Shown here: positions 28,085 through 38,334 of the stretch, piece after piece
Layout of the letters: the number at the start of each line of letters is the position of its first letter
Numbering within the stretch: position 1 is the stretch's first letter
Source: Helicobacter suis HS1
GTDB taxonomy: Bacteria; Campylobacterota; Campylobacteria; Campylobacterales; Helicobacteraceae
Length of the DNA: 43,388 nt
NCBI RefSeq assembly: GCF_026000295.1
Contig: NZ_AP026770.1
Span: forward strand, 1-43,388
Reading direction: 5' to 3'
Notes under the pieces: model-generated
The model's database searches: none
What the model was told of the DNA's origin: nothing
Seen by the model: only the letters and a program-made list of their open reading frames with translations
Program-made: the position numbers and the translations under genes

Positions 28085-29495
28085 TGTTCTTTCTTTGTGT
28101 TGACTCAATGGGGATGCAATACTTGTATTTGCGTTTAAATTTAGGACGCCTTTTAACGGCCGTGAATTTAGGAGCCACAAATTTTTTGATGTTTTCAAGT
28201 GCCTTTGTTTCTTTTGTAGATAAGGGCGTGCATGTTTGATTAGAATCTGGTTTAACTGGAGTGGACAAAATGAGTTGTGGTATATTTTCTTCTTCAACTA
28301 GATGCAAATTGTTGCGTCTAGCCTTCATTGCTTCGTCTTTTTCTAGGAGTTCTTTGAGCTTGGCAAAATCTTTAGACTTTTTAAAAGCTTTTTGATTTTT
28401 CACCACACAGACATACTCTGCGCCCAGTCTTAGAGTCCATTTTCTGCCTACATCCTCTGCAATGATGTAATTACCCACCACCCTAGAATTAATGGGGTTA
28501 TCATAGCCATCTACAACCTTGTAAGTGTAAGGAAATTTTGAAATAGCTAAGTCCCTATCAAATCTAAAGTAAGTGTATTTGCTATCATCAAAAATATCTA
28601 GGGCCTTCATAGCGACAGCATCGTCGTTAGGTTTCTTGTACAACCATAAGCTCCACCATTTGCGCTTTGCCCGTGGTTTTTGTACATATCCGCGTGAAAT
28701 TTTGGCCTTTTCTATGAATATATGATTGACAGGATCACCAATCTTGATGTACTTTCCATCATCGTATTCTTTTGATGAATAATCTAGTTTTTTATAATCA
28801 GAGGGTGTAGAAGAGTTTTTTGGAGTAGTCTTAAGCGCCTCTAGTTGTAACGCTCCGATTTGACGCCTATTGGAAACAAAGACGGTAAAATAGGACTGCT
28901 TAGGACTTGTGAAGTGTACACTGAAAATATAAAAAGTATAAATCCTTCCACTGGCTCCTATAACCGTTAGGTTTGTATCTACTCCAATTAAAAGTGGCTT
29001 GATAACTAGAAGGTTGTTTAAACTATAGTGCTCGTTAGTAGGATAGGAAATCTCAAAACCACTCGGATCGCCTAAGCTCACATAAACGATCGGATCGTTA
29101 TCAAAAATAAAAAGAGTGGTCATAGCATAACGCAACCGAATTTTATTAGTGTTACCAGCCACATACAAGATATTAAAGTTATTATCAGAAAGCTTCCTAT
29201 CCTTTTTAAAAAAAGCCCACTGGATGGCTTTTAAATCCATAAGTTTTTGGACTTTTTCTGAATTTTCTTGTTCTTTGAAATCTTTAAGAGAGATAGATGG
29301 AGCTGGTTTGAGTCCGCCGGTCGTGTCTGTACTTTTGCTAGTCTTAGCATTGGCATCTCTATAAATACTGGGCATATTTGTATCTTGCGCGTAAACAATA
29401 GAACAAAACATTATAAATATTATATAATAATTGTAAATACAATAAAATACAATTTTTGTATTGTATGTTATATTCTTCCTAGAACTTTTAACCAT
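28071..29495 (-). CDS. virB9: VirB9 outer-membrane core complex protein
   Basis: VirB9 joins VirB7 and VirB10 in the core complex. 474 residues: a hydrophobic N-terminus (YYIIFIMFCSIVYAQ, cleavage after Ala-Gln region), an N-terminal VirB9 domain with RLRYAMTTLFIFDNDPIVYV, and the C-terminal domain with SKYTYFRFDRDLAISKFPY and NYIIAEDVGRKWTLRLG. It is longer than usual because of a charged C-terminal tail (~residues 375-474). The ATG at 29495 follows the virB8 stop by seven bases. The codons for the signal peptide lie in an AT-rich stretch with AATAC/GTATT runs (29430-29470), so an alternative start at the internal ATG near 29412 is possible. Confidence 0.88.
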   Translation of the reverse strand: MVKSSRKNITYNTKIVFYCIYNYYIIFIMFCSIVYAQDTNMPSIYRDANAKTSKSTDTTGGLKPAPSISLKDFKEQENSEKVQKLMDLKAIQWAFFKKDRKLSDNNFNILYVAGNTNKIRLRYAMTTLFIFDNDPIVYVSLGDPSGFEISYPTNEHYSLNNLLVIKPLLIGVDTNLTVIGASGRIYTFYIFSVHFTSPKQSYFTVFVSNRRQIGALQLEALKTTPKNSSTPSDYKKLDYSSKEYDDGKYIKIGDPVNHIFIEKAKISRGYVQKPRAKRKWWSLWLYKKPNDDAVAMKALDIFDDSKYTYFRFDRDLAISKFPYTYKVVDGYDNPINSRVVGNYIIAEDVGRKWTLRLGAEYVCVVKNQKAFKKSKDFAKLKELLEKDEAMKARRNNLHLVEEENIPQLILSTPVKPDSNQTCTPLSTKETKALENIKKFVAPKFTAVKRRPKFKRKYKYCIPIESTQRKNNGKH

Positions 29496-29504
29496 TAGAA
29501 GTAC

Positions 29505-30440
29505 TCATGGAGAATTTTTCTTATACCGGTAGTCTCCTTGTGTAGGAGCTAAAGAAGGCTTTTCTTGAATTTTACTCTTAGGAATATCTAAGACTTTATG
29601 CTGTTCATCTAACTCTTTGAGTGTTGCAATCTCTGTAACACTATACCCTTTGATTTCAAAGCCTGTGGGATTTAGTGGCATAGAAGCAAAATTAATTTTG
29701 ATAGGCAAAAAATCATAAGTTAGAATCACCCTATAACGCTTCTTGCTTTCTAAAAGGCCTCGATCATACAAGTTTACCTCAATATCTGCATTGGCATAAC
29801 CTTTCTTAATAATGGCAATATTAATAATTTTGACATCTCTAGTGAGATTCTCATTGGTATAAATGCTACTATCATAGGCCACTAGATTCTCAAAAGCCTT
29901 CCAAACATCATAAGAGCTTTGGTGGCGGATGATCTCAAAACGCTGGGCTTCATTCTCCTTAATATGGGTGATGCTTTCTCTGTTAAGAATATAAGCCCCT
30001 AAGAGCTGACGTACGAGCGCTTCATTGGCGCTGATTCTTTTATCTGCTCTTTGCACTAGAGCAAAATTTTGAGTAGAAGTTGCAAAGGTTACTAAATAGG
30101 GCTCTTTTTCTTTCAAAGGAAGAAGTACAATCAGACAAATAATTAATAGGCATGTAGTGATGAAGAAAAAAATAGAGATGATTAACAAATAATCTAATAT
30201 CTTGCCCTCCATCTTAAATACTAGGCTGCTCTCTTGGACTTTTTCAAAAAGTACAGAGGTTTCTAACTTTTCTTTCTTTGTAAGAAAGCGTGAAAAGAAA
30301 TTCATGAGTTGGGCGTGGCGTTTATCAATGGGTTCTTGTTGTGTATTCTGTGGATTAATCTCTTGGGATACTTGTTGCTCTAGGGACATTTGCTCACTCT
30401 CTTGAACTCTTCCCCAGATTTGATGCCTTTCAAATGCCAC
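29505..30440 (-). CDS. virB8: VirB8 inner-membrane assembly factor
   Basis: 311 residues. VirB8 proteins have a cytoplasmic N-terminus, one membrane span and a periplasmic NTF2-like domain; here the span is YLLIISIFFFITTCLLIICL (~residues 83-105), followed by the periplasmic domain with FATSTQNFALVQRADKRIS, LRQLLGAY-like sequence VRQLLGAYILNRE, and DIEVNLYDRGLLESKKRYR. The N-terminal 80 residues are unusually long and polar. Start is GTG 30440 after an AGGA. It lies 11 bases downstream of virB7. Confidence 0.9.
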   Translation of the reverse strand: MAFERHQIWGRVQESEQMSLEQQVSQEINPQNTQQEPIDKRHAQLMNFFSRFLTKKEKLETSVLFEKVQESSLVFKMEGKILDYLLIISIFFFITTCLLIICLIVLLPLKEKEPYLVTFATSTQNFALVQRADKRISANEALVRQLLGAYILNRESITHIKENEAQRFEIIRHQSSYDVWKAFENLVAYDSSIYTNENLTRDVKIINIAIIKKGYANADIEVNLYDRGLLESKKRYRVILTYDFLPIKINFASMPLNPTGFEIKGYSVTEIATLKELDEQHKVLDIPKSKIQEKPSLAPTQGDYRYKKNSP

Positions 30441-30451
30441 AGCTTGCTTTC

Positions 30452-30580
30452 CTATGTGAGTCTGTTTATTCTATAGCTTTGATCCACCGCACAGGGACTT
30501 TTAAGCATTTCATAGCGCTTTTCAGAACAGGCGCTTAGAACGAATACAATAATCAATATTGCGCCTAACCTAATTCTCAT
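30452..30580 (-). CDS. virB7: VirB7-like small lipoprotein
   Basis: 42 residues, easily missed because of size. It starts MRIRLGAILIIVFVLSACSE: a lipoprotein signal with VLSAC lipobox and lipidation Cys, then a short mature peptide containing a second Cys (SPCAVDQSY). VirB7 proteins are small lipoproteins that stabilise VirB9, and this gene sits exactly where virB7 belongs, before virB8 and virB9. Its ATG overlaps the topA stop (ATGA). The similarity is in architecture and position. Confidence 0.82.
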   Translation of the reverse strand: MRIRLGAILIIVFVLSACSEKRYEMLKSPCAVDQSYRINRLT

Positions 30581-32505
30581 TGCTTGGCCTTGGAATAAAA
30601 AACATCTTTATTTTTTTCAATAAACTCGCTACACACTTTCCAATCAAGCGCGTAATTTTCAGGCAAATCTAGGTGCAAAGTATTTGCAATGTCTCTAGCA
30701 AAAAGAATAGCCTTAGGGCTGGGTGCTTTTCTGTTTTGCTCACCGGCTTTATTGTCCACACTCCTTCCATCATACAATCCAGCAATCTCTACACCTAATT
30801 TATCTTTGATCAACTCCATAAATTCTGTATAAGAGACTTCACCCTCTACAATCTTGTCTAACATTTCTTCGTTTCGCTTGGTAAAGGCTACATCTAAAAT
30901 AAAATGGCTCTTGGTATCGTTTTGGAAAAAATCCACAATGCTTTTACCAAGTGGTGTAGGCTCAATGACTCTTTTTGATCCAGTTATAGTAATGTGATTT
31001 TTTCTTTCCAATTCAGGGATGTAGTTAGCATAGGTACTAGGTCTACCAATGCCATTTTTTTCTAAGACGCTAATAAAATCTGCCTCCATATAGGGAGTAG
31101 GAGCGGATTTTATCTTCTCTTTGAGAAACACTCCTGATAGTGGCACACTAGAATTTGGCACGAGATATTTAGTATCTATGCGAGATTTTAAGCAGTCATC
31201 GCTTTTTTCTTGATCAAAAAGACCCAGGTAACCTTTAAATTTTAGATACTTCGCATGGGCTACAAAGTCTATAGTTTTGATTTTAAAGAATATAGTAGTA
31301 TTCTCATATACAGCACTTTTGCCTTGACTCTCTAGTGTTCTTTGAAAAATAAGCTTGTATAGAGCTTGAGCCTGACTATCTGTCATGCCTGCTTGGTTTA
31401 AAAACTCTTGTGTGTCTTCAAATCTGTGGCAATGGGTGATTCTAATGGCCTCATGGGCTTCTGCTTGGCTATTTTTTGCCTTGTAACTCCTGCGCTCATA
31501 AAAATTTGGATAAATAGACTTATAAAAGCTCTCTGCTTTCTCTAAAAACTCTTGGCTGAGCGTCTCTGCATCGGTTCTAATGTAGGTGATCAACCCTGCT
31601 TCAAAGAGCTTTTGTGCGTATTCTTGGACTTTCTTAGTGCTTAAAGCTAATTGGCTACTGCCTGCCTTTAAAAGGCTAGAGGTGATGAAGGGTTTAGGGG
31701 GGATTTCTTGTATTTCCTGTGTTGTTATGTTCATCAGAAGGGCTTTATAAGACAGATTTTCTAGAAGATGTTCTAAGGCTTTTTTAGCCTGTTCTTGATC
31801 CTCAAATTGATATGTCTTGTTGTCTTTGGCATGCTTAGCAATGACTTCTTGATCGCCTAACATGATCTTAGCTTGGAGCTGGTAGCTTAACTTTTGGTAC
31901 GCTGGTAAGGCGTTGAAGCGCTCTATCTCAAGCGTTCTTTTCACAATAAGACCCAATGCTGGAGTCTTTACTCTACCTGCACTCTGCATGCTAGAGAGCT
32001 TTAATCCTTGTGTTAAATAGGGAGAAAGCGTGTAGCCTATGAATTGATCGGCTACTCTTCTTGCTAAGAAGCTATCATAGAGCTTAGTATTAGAACGCAC
32101 AAAGAGTATAGCCTCTTTCATTCCCTTATGGATGCCGCTTTGTGTGATCTCATGAAATTCTGCCCGGTAAATTTCCTTAGCTAAATTTTTGATCTTCTCA
32201 TAGAACATGTAGCCAATAGCATAACCCTCTCTGTCTGGATCTGTTGCAATGTAGACAACTTTGTTTCTACAAGCATTAATGATTTGGTTAATTTCTTTTT
32301 TCTTAGAGTCCTCCTTGTAATCAAAAATAGCGTGGAATTTTTTCTCTACCTCAATACTCTTAAGTTCCATAAAATGCCCCACAGTACTCTTAAGTTCCAT
32401 AAAATGCCCCACAGTAGCAAAGACATTAGCCCCGGTGATAGTTTGGATTTTTTGATTTTATTAGGAGATTCAATGATGATAATTTTGTCTTTTCTTTCTA
32501 ATCAT
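30577..32505 (-). pseudogene. topA: Type IA topoisomerase (TopA) of the transfer operon, N-terminus frameshifted
   Basis: Helicobacter ICEs encode their own topoisomerase I, which relaxes or untangles DNA during transfer. Reconstructed length about 640 residues. The TOPRIM domain reads IIIIESPNKIKK, then VYIATDPDREGYAIGY; the active-site Tyr is in LITYIRTDAETL; no C-terminal zinc fingers. From ATG 32503-32505 two homopolymer lesions separate the start from the main frame: one extra base near 32490-32493 and one missing base in the T6 run at 32448-32453 (plus-strand view). The main frame is open from about 32412. An in-frame 30-bp tandem duplication at 32355-32414 doubles VGHFMELKS. The homopolymer lesions could be sequencing errors, in which case the enzyme is active with a 10-residue insertion. 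Confidence 0.85.
32355..32414. repeat. 30-bp tandem duplication in topA (in frame)
   Basis: Two identical 30-bp units; the protein gains a second VGHFMELKS. This is the only gene duplication here that preserves both frame and readability. Confidence 0.9.
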
Positions 32506-32620
32506 CTGGATATTTCTCTTTCATCTCTTGTAGTTTTGCAACGGATAGAGCTGAGGTACTATAGATTTTAAGCAAATAGAGCTGAGGGTTTAAGTTGATG
32601 TCTAGAAAATTAGAGCCATT

Positions 32621-34889
32621 TTAAGTTGATTTCTTGAGTAGAATTTTTCTAGCGTTAGAACTCGTGTTTTTAAGAAAATTGATCTCATTCTCACTGAGTT
32701 CTATGCCATATTCTAGTAACTTTTGAATATTTGTAGTGGGAAAAATGATCAGAGTAGCGATGTTATCTACAATACTCTTAGAATTAGAAATTTCATCAAG
32801 TTGGTTCATATCTTGAAAAGCTAGAGCCAGTACACCATTAACCTTTCTAGCCTGAGTGAGCACTAGTTTGATTTTTTCAACCATGATATTGTTGTTTACA
32901 TAGCTTCTGGCCTCATCGATAAACATAAAAAAGCCTTGATTTTGCTTTTTAGCCTGATAGATCATCTTGTGGAAAAGATACAGTGCAATCAATGAAGCGT
33001 TTTTATCATTCTGCACCACACTGTCCATATTGACTATAGTGAGCTTCTTAGAAAAACTTAGGCAGTCGTGGATTTGATTAAAAAGTTCGCTCTTAGCGTA
33101 TTTTTGTAAGCGTAGTCTAAGGTTTGAATCGCTCTCTTGGATGGATTTTACAATTTCTAGCAAACCAAAAGAGGTGGTTGTGCTTTTCAGATACAGGAAT
33201 GTATCCTCAATAACCTTGTCAATATTGAGTACATCTGCCATATCTTGTTTATTATCATCACTGATGTTGACTAAATAACTCAACCATGATTTTAAAAACT
33301 CTTTGTTTTCACTATCATTCTCTAAACTGAAAGGATTGATATAAAAGTTGCTTCCATCATTGTATTCTGCGTCCAAAAAGTCAGCCATCACGCGCATGCC
33401 GTTGAGACGATCTAAAGCTAGAATATTGAGGTTGTGATATTTGAAACAATTAGTGATAAGAAATTCCATCAAAGTAGTCTTACCGGCTCCTGTTCCACCA
33501 ATGATAAGCGTGTGCCCTAAAACCATATCCTCTTTGGTGCGAACTTGCGTAGCGTGGAAATTAAATAGGAATGGCGAATAGTTCTGGTTTTTAAAAATTG
33601 TCAAGGGCATATCACCCCATGAATTTTTGTCTCTACCTGTTTCCTCTTTCTCTAGCATAATCATGGATGCAATGTTTTGTGAGCTCTGTAATCGCTTTCT
33701 GGCATTTAAATGGTTTCTACCCGGGAAAAAACTAAAGAACGCACACAGCATATTAATGCTCTCATGAACAGCTACTAAACCATGGCGTTTAAATGTATTG
33801 ACGATTTCTAAGCTTTTTGTATCTAACTCCTCTTTAGATCTAGCTTGCACATGCACCATCAAAGAGACATATTGCATCAACACCCTATCTGTCTTGATAA
33901 GGTTATTAAGATGCTCTAGGGAAGGTCTGATGATCTCATTAACCCGTTTGCGCTTTTCCTCTATTTTCTTGATGCTCTTAGACTTAGGCAAGGTATCTAT
34001 ACTTAAAATCACATCAAATTCACTCTTTAAATGCAAAATACTAGAAATGGGGATACTTGAGATCGTATCGCTGTCATAGGCCTTAATCGCAATGATGCGT
34101 TTGTAGATAAGATGTCCGTTATAATCTTGGATGAGATGATCTTTCTTAAAAGTAACATGGCTAGCTATATGCCCATCATTAAGCACTTTATCACTAAATG
34201 TTAATGGCAAATACACGCCATTACTATATTCTGCATAAAACCTCAAGAGCTCTATGGCGTCTAATTTTTGAGGTGCAAGTGGAGTAAGAATTTGCACCAG
34301 ATTATCTAGAATACTATTGAGAACAACCTCTTTATTTAGGTGTGTGTGGGTGGTTCTAAGTATTTTGCTTTTTTCTTGCCCGTTGTCTTTATGTGGATCA
34401 CTAGAATCGTTTATATTCTCATCTTCTAGTGCGTCAGTGGTGATTGCCTTTTTTTGGCCTCTCTAAAAATCCTTTTAAATTATCACTCTTGGTTTCAAGA
34501 AGGAGCAAATAGGTATTTTGATAAACCTCCTCATTTTTCTCCCAAGTATTAATGATTTTGCGTGCGTAATGGTTTTGGACATGGCCATAGGTTTTATTGA
34601 ATAAGAGTTTCCTTCTTCTAGCAATGACTTTAAGATGTATGAATTCACTGATCTCATTTAAAGCTAGAATGCGTTCACTTAAACATCTAGAAATAGCCTC
34701 TTCATTCAAACTTGAGTAGGGTACACCTTCTAGGCGGATGCTACCAACCAGATTCCCCTTCTTTGTCAAGAGGAAATAATCGTTATAAGCTCCTAAAATA
34801 TTATTCTCTTCAGCCATAGAGTACATGGTGGGCAAGAATCCAAATCCAATTTTTTGTAATCCTCGCTTGAGAGCTTCTAAGCTAAACAT
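32621..34889 (-). pseudogene. virB4: VirB4 ATPase with a single homopolymer frameshift
   Basis: VirB4 is the largest T4SS ATPase, needed for pilus assembly and substrate translocation. The reconstructed protein has about 755 residues, normal for the family. N-terminal part (34889 to ~34450): YNDYFLLTKKGNLVGSIRLE and SEFIHLKVIARRRKLLF. C-terminal part: LIIGGTGAGKTTLMEFLI (Walker A), GFFMFIDEARSYVNN (Walker B), VLTQARKVNGVLALAFQDMN. The two parts are in different frames and meet at a run of seven T (34449-34455, plus strand) between RPKK and AITTDALEDE. One base more or less in that run restores the gene, so this may be phase variation, real decay or a read error. A second start at 34297 would give only the ATPase half. 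Confidence 0.9.
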
Positions 34890-34903
34890 ATTTATACCCA
34901 GAG

Positions 34904-35167
34904 CTAAGCATAGTATGTCCTGGTATCATTCTTGAGCGTGAAGGTGTTTAGTAAAATAGCGGTGATATCTTCATCAAAGAATTCTAGAATGTAGAATGCG
35001 ATGAGGAAAAAGAGCATTAAAAGCATGGCATGGAAAAAGGCAAAGGTTATGAGCCAACAAGAGGCAAAAAAACTAAAGATAAACGAATCTATATTTAAAC
35101 CTAGAAACTTCTCTTTTTTAGAGATTTCTCTAATGTTTTCATTTTCCACATAAGCGATGTGTGCCAT
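34904..35167 (-). CDS. virB3: VirB3 inner-membrane protein
   Basis: 87 residues, the typical VirB3 size. Near the N-terminus it has KFLGLNIDSFIFSFFASC and then two closely spaced hydrophobic segments (SFIFSFFASCWLITFAFFHA and MLLMLFFLIAFYILEFF), the VirB3 topology, and ends with a short polar tail. ATG at 35165-35167 after AGAGGG. It lies between virB2 and virB4, the conserved order. Confidence 0.85.
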   Translation of the reverse strand: MAHIAYVENENIREISKKEKFLGLNIDSFIFSFFASCWLITFAFFHAMLLMLFFLIAFYILEFFDEDITAILLNTFTLKNDTRTYYA

Positions 35168-35179
35168 TGACAGAGCCCT

Positions 35180-35464
35180 CTAAAATAGCCAATTGGCAAT
35201 GTCTTTGGCGTAAACGACGCTAACGGTAGCAAGGATGATCGTAACGCACTTCCATGCAATCTCTCCTAATCTATCCATATTCTTTAATGCATATACAGCC
35301 ACTCCAATGACAATAATTGCTCCTATTGTTTTCATAAAATCGTTACTGACAAAGTTAACGATTTTTTCAAATTTTTCCTTCCAAGCTGAGGCTTGGAGTG
35401 TATATGGCAACAAGATATACATAACGCGCAGATTGTGTTTGAATTGCAATACCGATCCTTTCAA
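35180..35464 (-). CDS. virB2: VirB2 pilin-like protein
   Basis: 94 residues. A signal-like N-terminus (MYILLPYTLQASA, cleavage near residue 27) is followed by a short amphipathic region and two hydrophobic segments (IGAIIVIGVAVYAL and CVTIILATVSVVYA), the arrangement of VirB2 major pilins. The frame opens with TTG at 35464; an ATG at about 35420 would shorten the signal region. First gene of the leftward virB operon, so its promoter should lie in 35465-35640. Confidence 0.8.
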   Translation of the reverse strand: MKGSVLQFKHNLRVMYILLPYTLQASAWKEKFEKIVNFVSNDFMKTIGAIIVIGVAVYALKNMDRLGEIAWKCVTIILATVSVVYAKDIANWLF

Positions 35465-35841
35465 TCCAATAGATAAATTATTTAGATAATCCTCTAACTA
35501 TAACTCACAAAGACTGCAAAGTCAATATAACGGCAGTTATTGTTCACTTTGCATCTAAAAATAATAAAAAATCAAAGACTTAAAAACTCTTTCACTGCGC
35601 TATTACAACAACAAAAATAGATTATCTAAATAATTCGTCTGTTAGTAGCTCAACGGCGGTCTGTATGGGTCTGCTTGGCATGTTCTTTATGACTGATTCT
35701 GTAATGGCCGTTAAGGAAAGCAATTAGGTATGTCCCACCCTTAGATACAAAGATCCATCCAGCTCTAGATACAAGGTAACAGTTATGTTAAACTCCACAC
35801 AATCGCCCTAACAAGCGATAAAAAAGCCCTATAGGAATCAG
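35465..35841. promoter_or_regulatory. Divergent intergenic region with a 16-bp inverted repeat pair
   Basis: This 377-bp gap separates the leftward virB operon from the rightward restriction-modification cluster and must hold promoters for at least one of them. AATTATTTAGATAATC (35476-35491) and its exact complement GATTATCTAAATAATT (35620-35635) face each other 128 bases apart. I see no open reading frame of note and no confident -10/-35 pair. The inverted pair could be operators, a recombinase site or a remnant element end. Confidence 0.45.
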
Positions 35842-36789
35842 ATGAAAATCGTTATAAAAGCCACACCAAAAACCCTATTTGAAACCCAAAAACCCCCTTT
35901 AACCTTACGCTCTCCGCTTTTTTATGTGGGTGATAAATATAAACTAATGCCCCAGCTAAAGCCTTTATTCCCAGCTCATATTAAAAGATTTATTGAACCC
36001 TTTGTAGGCGGAGGGAGTTCGTTTTTAAACACACCAGCCAAAGAATACCTACTTAACGATATAAACCCCTATCTCATTAACCTCCACCAGTCCCTAATCA
36101 CTCAAGATTTTAACAATTTTCTAAACTCAATGCTTACAAAAATCCAAGCCTATGGGCTTTCTTGCTCTTTTATAGGCCATCTCCCCCCACTCCCTCTGCG
36201 TCAAGATCACAAAAAAACCTACTTTGCAAAATATAACAAAAATGCCTACAAGCGATTGCGGGCAGATTTCAACGCTCACAAACAAGACATGCGCTCTCTT
36301 TACTTACTCTTGATCTATGGCTTTAACCACATGCTACGCTTTAACTCTAAAGGGGATTTTAACTTGCCCGTTGGCAATGTGGATTTTAACCGCAATGTTG
36401 TGGGGGCTTTAAAAGCCTATTTTGAGCGCACCAAAACCCAAAAACTCCTATTCTCTTGTCTAGACTTTAGAGACTTTCTAGGGAAAATTGCGTTTCAAAA
36501 GGGGGATTTTGTATATTGCGACCCGCCCTATCTTATCAGTGGAAGCGAGTATAACAAGCTTTGGAGTATAGAACAAGAGAAAAATTTATATGCCATTTTG
36601 CGGGCTTTGGATGCTAAGGGTGTGGCGTGGGGATTTTCAAACCTAGCCACACATAAGAGGCAAGAAAACCCACTATTACTCGCATTTGCAAAAAATTACA
36701 AAATCTTTGAAATCCAAAGCAATTACATCACAAAATCTTTGAAATCCAAAGCAATTACATCAGTTTTAAAGATAATAGCAAATGTCTAA
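35842..36789 (+). CDS. D12-class DNA N6-adenine methyltransferase (Dam/DpnM-like)
   Basis: 315 residues. Motifs of the Dam-like D12 class in order: PLFYVGDKYKLMPQL (the F-x-Y-x-G-x-K AdoMet motif), RFIEPFVGGGSSFLN (F-x-G-x-G), and DFVYCDPPYLISGSEYN (catalytic DPPY, ~residue 225). Such enzymes methylate adenine in GATC-like sites. ATG 35842 follows TAGGAAT. A 32-bp tandem duplication at 36698-36761 changes the C-terminus: today it reads NYITKSLKSKAITS, while with one copy it would read NYISFKDNSKC, the usual family ending, and overlap the endonuclease start. The catalytic part is unaffected. Recognition site not predictable with certainty; the neighbour suggests a GGATC-type system. Confidence 0.85.
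   Translation: MKIVIKATPKTLFETQKPPLTLRSPLFYVGDKYKLMPQLKPLFPAHIKRFIEPFVGGGSSFLNTPAKEYLLNDINPYLINLHQSLITQDFNNFLNSMLTKIQAYGLSCSFIGHLPPLPLRQDHKKTYFAKYNKNAYKRLRADFNAHKQDMRSLYLLLIYGFNHMLRFNSKGDFNLPVGNVDFNRNVVGALKAYFERTKTQKLLFSCLDFRDFLGKIAFQKGDFVYCDPPYLISGSEYNKLWSIEQEKNLYAILRALDAKGVAWGFSNLATHKRQENPLLLAFAKNYKIFEIQSNYITKSLKSKAITSVLKIIANV
36698..36762. repeat. 32-bp tandem duplication in the first methyltransferase gene
   Basis: Two identical units beginning ACAAAATCTTTG. It alters the C-terminus after NYI. Confidence 0.9.
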
Positions 36790-38334
36790 AAAACCCAAAT
36801 ATAAAATCCTATCCTTCAGCACAACCATGCGCAACCCCAAGCGTATTGGAGCGTTTTTAGAAGTACTTTCTAGATTTGAAAATTACCCTCTAACACATGC
36901 CGTGATTATAAGGATTGTTGCTACTTTGATTAAGGAAAAGCTTTATGAAACCGAGTATGAAAGACGCACTTATAAAGAGAAACTAAAAAATGACTCAGAA
37001 TTTAGCGATGCCCAAATCCAAGAGATCATCACAAATTCGCCCCAAAAACACAAAGAAGCGGGCTTTGAGCGTGGATGGGAAAGCCGTTTTGACACTTGGT
37101 ATAAACTCTCAAAAGAATTTGGCTTTTGTTACTATAGAATGGGTAAGCCAATTTTGATCTCTAAAACGGGGCATATGCTTATTAAAGCCATAAACACAGA
37201 AGGGGAAAATGGAGCTAGAGTTGCAAACATTTTCTTAAACGCACTAATTAAATACCAACGAAATAATCCCTTTAGGTGTGTGCGCAATGACAACGCTCCT
37301 CTGCCCTTGCTATTAAACACCATGCACACTCTTAAAGAACAAATAGGGGATTCTAAAATCCACACTCAAGAAATCCCCTTTTTGCTATGTTGGAAAGACA
37401 ACGACCATAAGGCATTAGCAAACTATATACTAGACTTCAGATACACAAACCCACATTTTCAATACAGCGATGATCTTATCTATGAAAAAGCCCTAGAGCT
37501 CTTAGAGAGTTCTATGAAAAAGCCCTAGAGCTCTTAGAGAATACCAATACACGGCGCTTTAAAAAAGTATAAGTATGTGGGGAGGGTGTAGATGATTATA
37601 TCCGCAAGATGCGCATGACACAGCTCATTACATTGAGGGGTGGGGGATTCTTCATTGACCTTAATCAGCACTATACCAACTATCCTAAGCACGGCGATAA
37701 TGCATCTTATTTTGCCTACATGGGGACAATTGATAGCTACATTTTAGACATCCCTCCTAGTGTGGATAACACCACAAGAGAGAGCATCAAGATCCAAGCT
37801 CTAAACCATTTTGCCAAAACTTACACGCAAGAGCAAATCTTTAGCGAATTAAAAATCCTTGCTACTAAAAAAGCGAGCAAAGACACACTTTTAAAAAATA
37901 TTCCTGAGCCGACACGGCTTGAGTTTCTTACAAGTATTGCCTTAAAGAAAATTTATAGAGATTTGGAAGTTTTGCCAAATTACAGTGTTGATGATGAGGG
38001 GCTACCTACAAGCCATGCAAGTGGAGGCAAACCCGATATTATTTGTGATGATTCTAGTTCTCATGCTATCACAGAAGTAAGCTTATTATGTGGACGGGCA
38101 CAACTTTCTAACGAACTCATCCCCATTGCAAGGCACTTAGATGAGGAAAGCAAGCAACATAAAGATAAACACAACTTCGCCCTTTTTATTGCCCCTACAA
38201 TCCATGGCGATTGCCAAAGATACGCTAGATTTGCCAAGCAAGATGAAAACCTAGAGATTTGTAACCTAGACATCAATAGCTTTATTAAAAAACTTAAAAA
38301 TACAACTCATATTGCTGAGCTCTTGTATGTTTAA
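36782..38334 (+). pseudogene. AlwI-family type IIS restriction endonuclease, split
   Basis: The start (KILSFSTTMRNPKRIGAFLE) is the signature of AlwI-family enzymes, whose prototype recognises GGATC and cuts outside it. The C-terminal part (from 37609) has LRGGGFFIDLN and the nuclease-like core GGKPDIICDD...ITEVSLLCG, a PD-(D/E)xK pattern. Two lesions divide them: a 32-bp tandem duplication (37479-37510, repeated 37511-37542 with one mismatch), which ends the first frame at 37528, and an in-frame TAA at 37570-37572. With one copy removed, the reading runs ALELLENTNTRRFKK up to that TAA. The enzyme is therefore probably inactive while both neighbouring methyltransferases are open. Its end overlaps the second methyltransferase gene by 8 bases. 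Confidence 0.83.
37479..37542. repeat. 32-bp tandem duplication in the AlwI-type endonuclease gene
   Basis: Two units beginning TCTATGAAAAAGCCC, one mismatch near the end. It ends the N-terminal frame of the endonuclease. Confidence 0.9.

Noticed and set aside
32544-32630. Further 31-32-bp-spaced repeats between virB4 and topA (ATAGAGCTGAGG and TTAAGTTGAT)
   Set aside because: Only 10-13 bases match at that spacing, so these cannot be called duplications like the others; they may be older, diverged ones.
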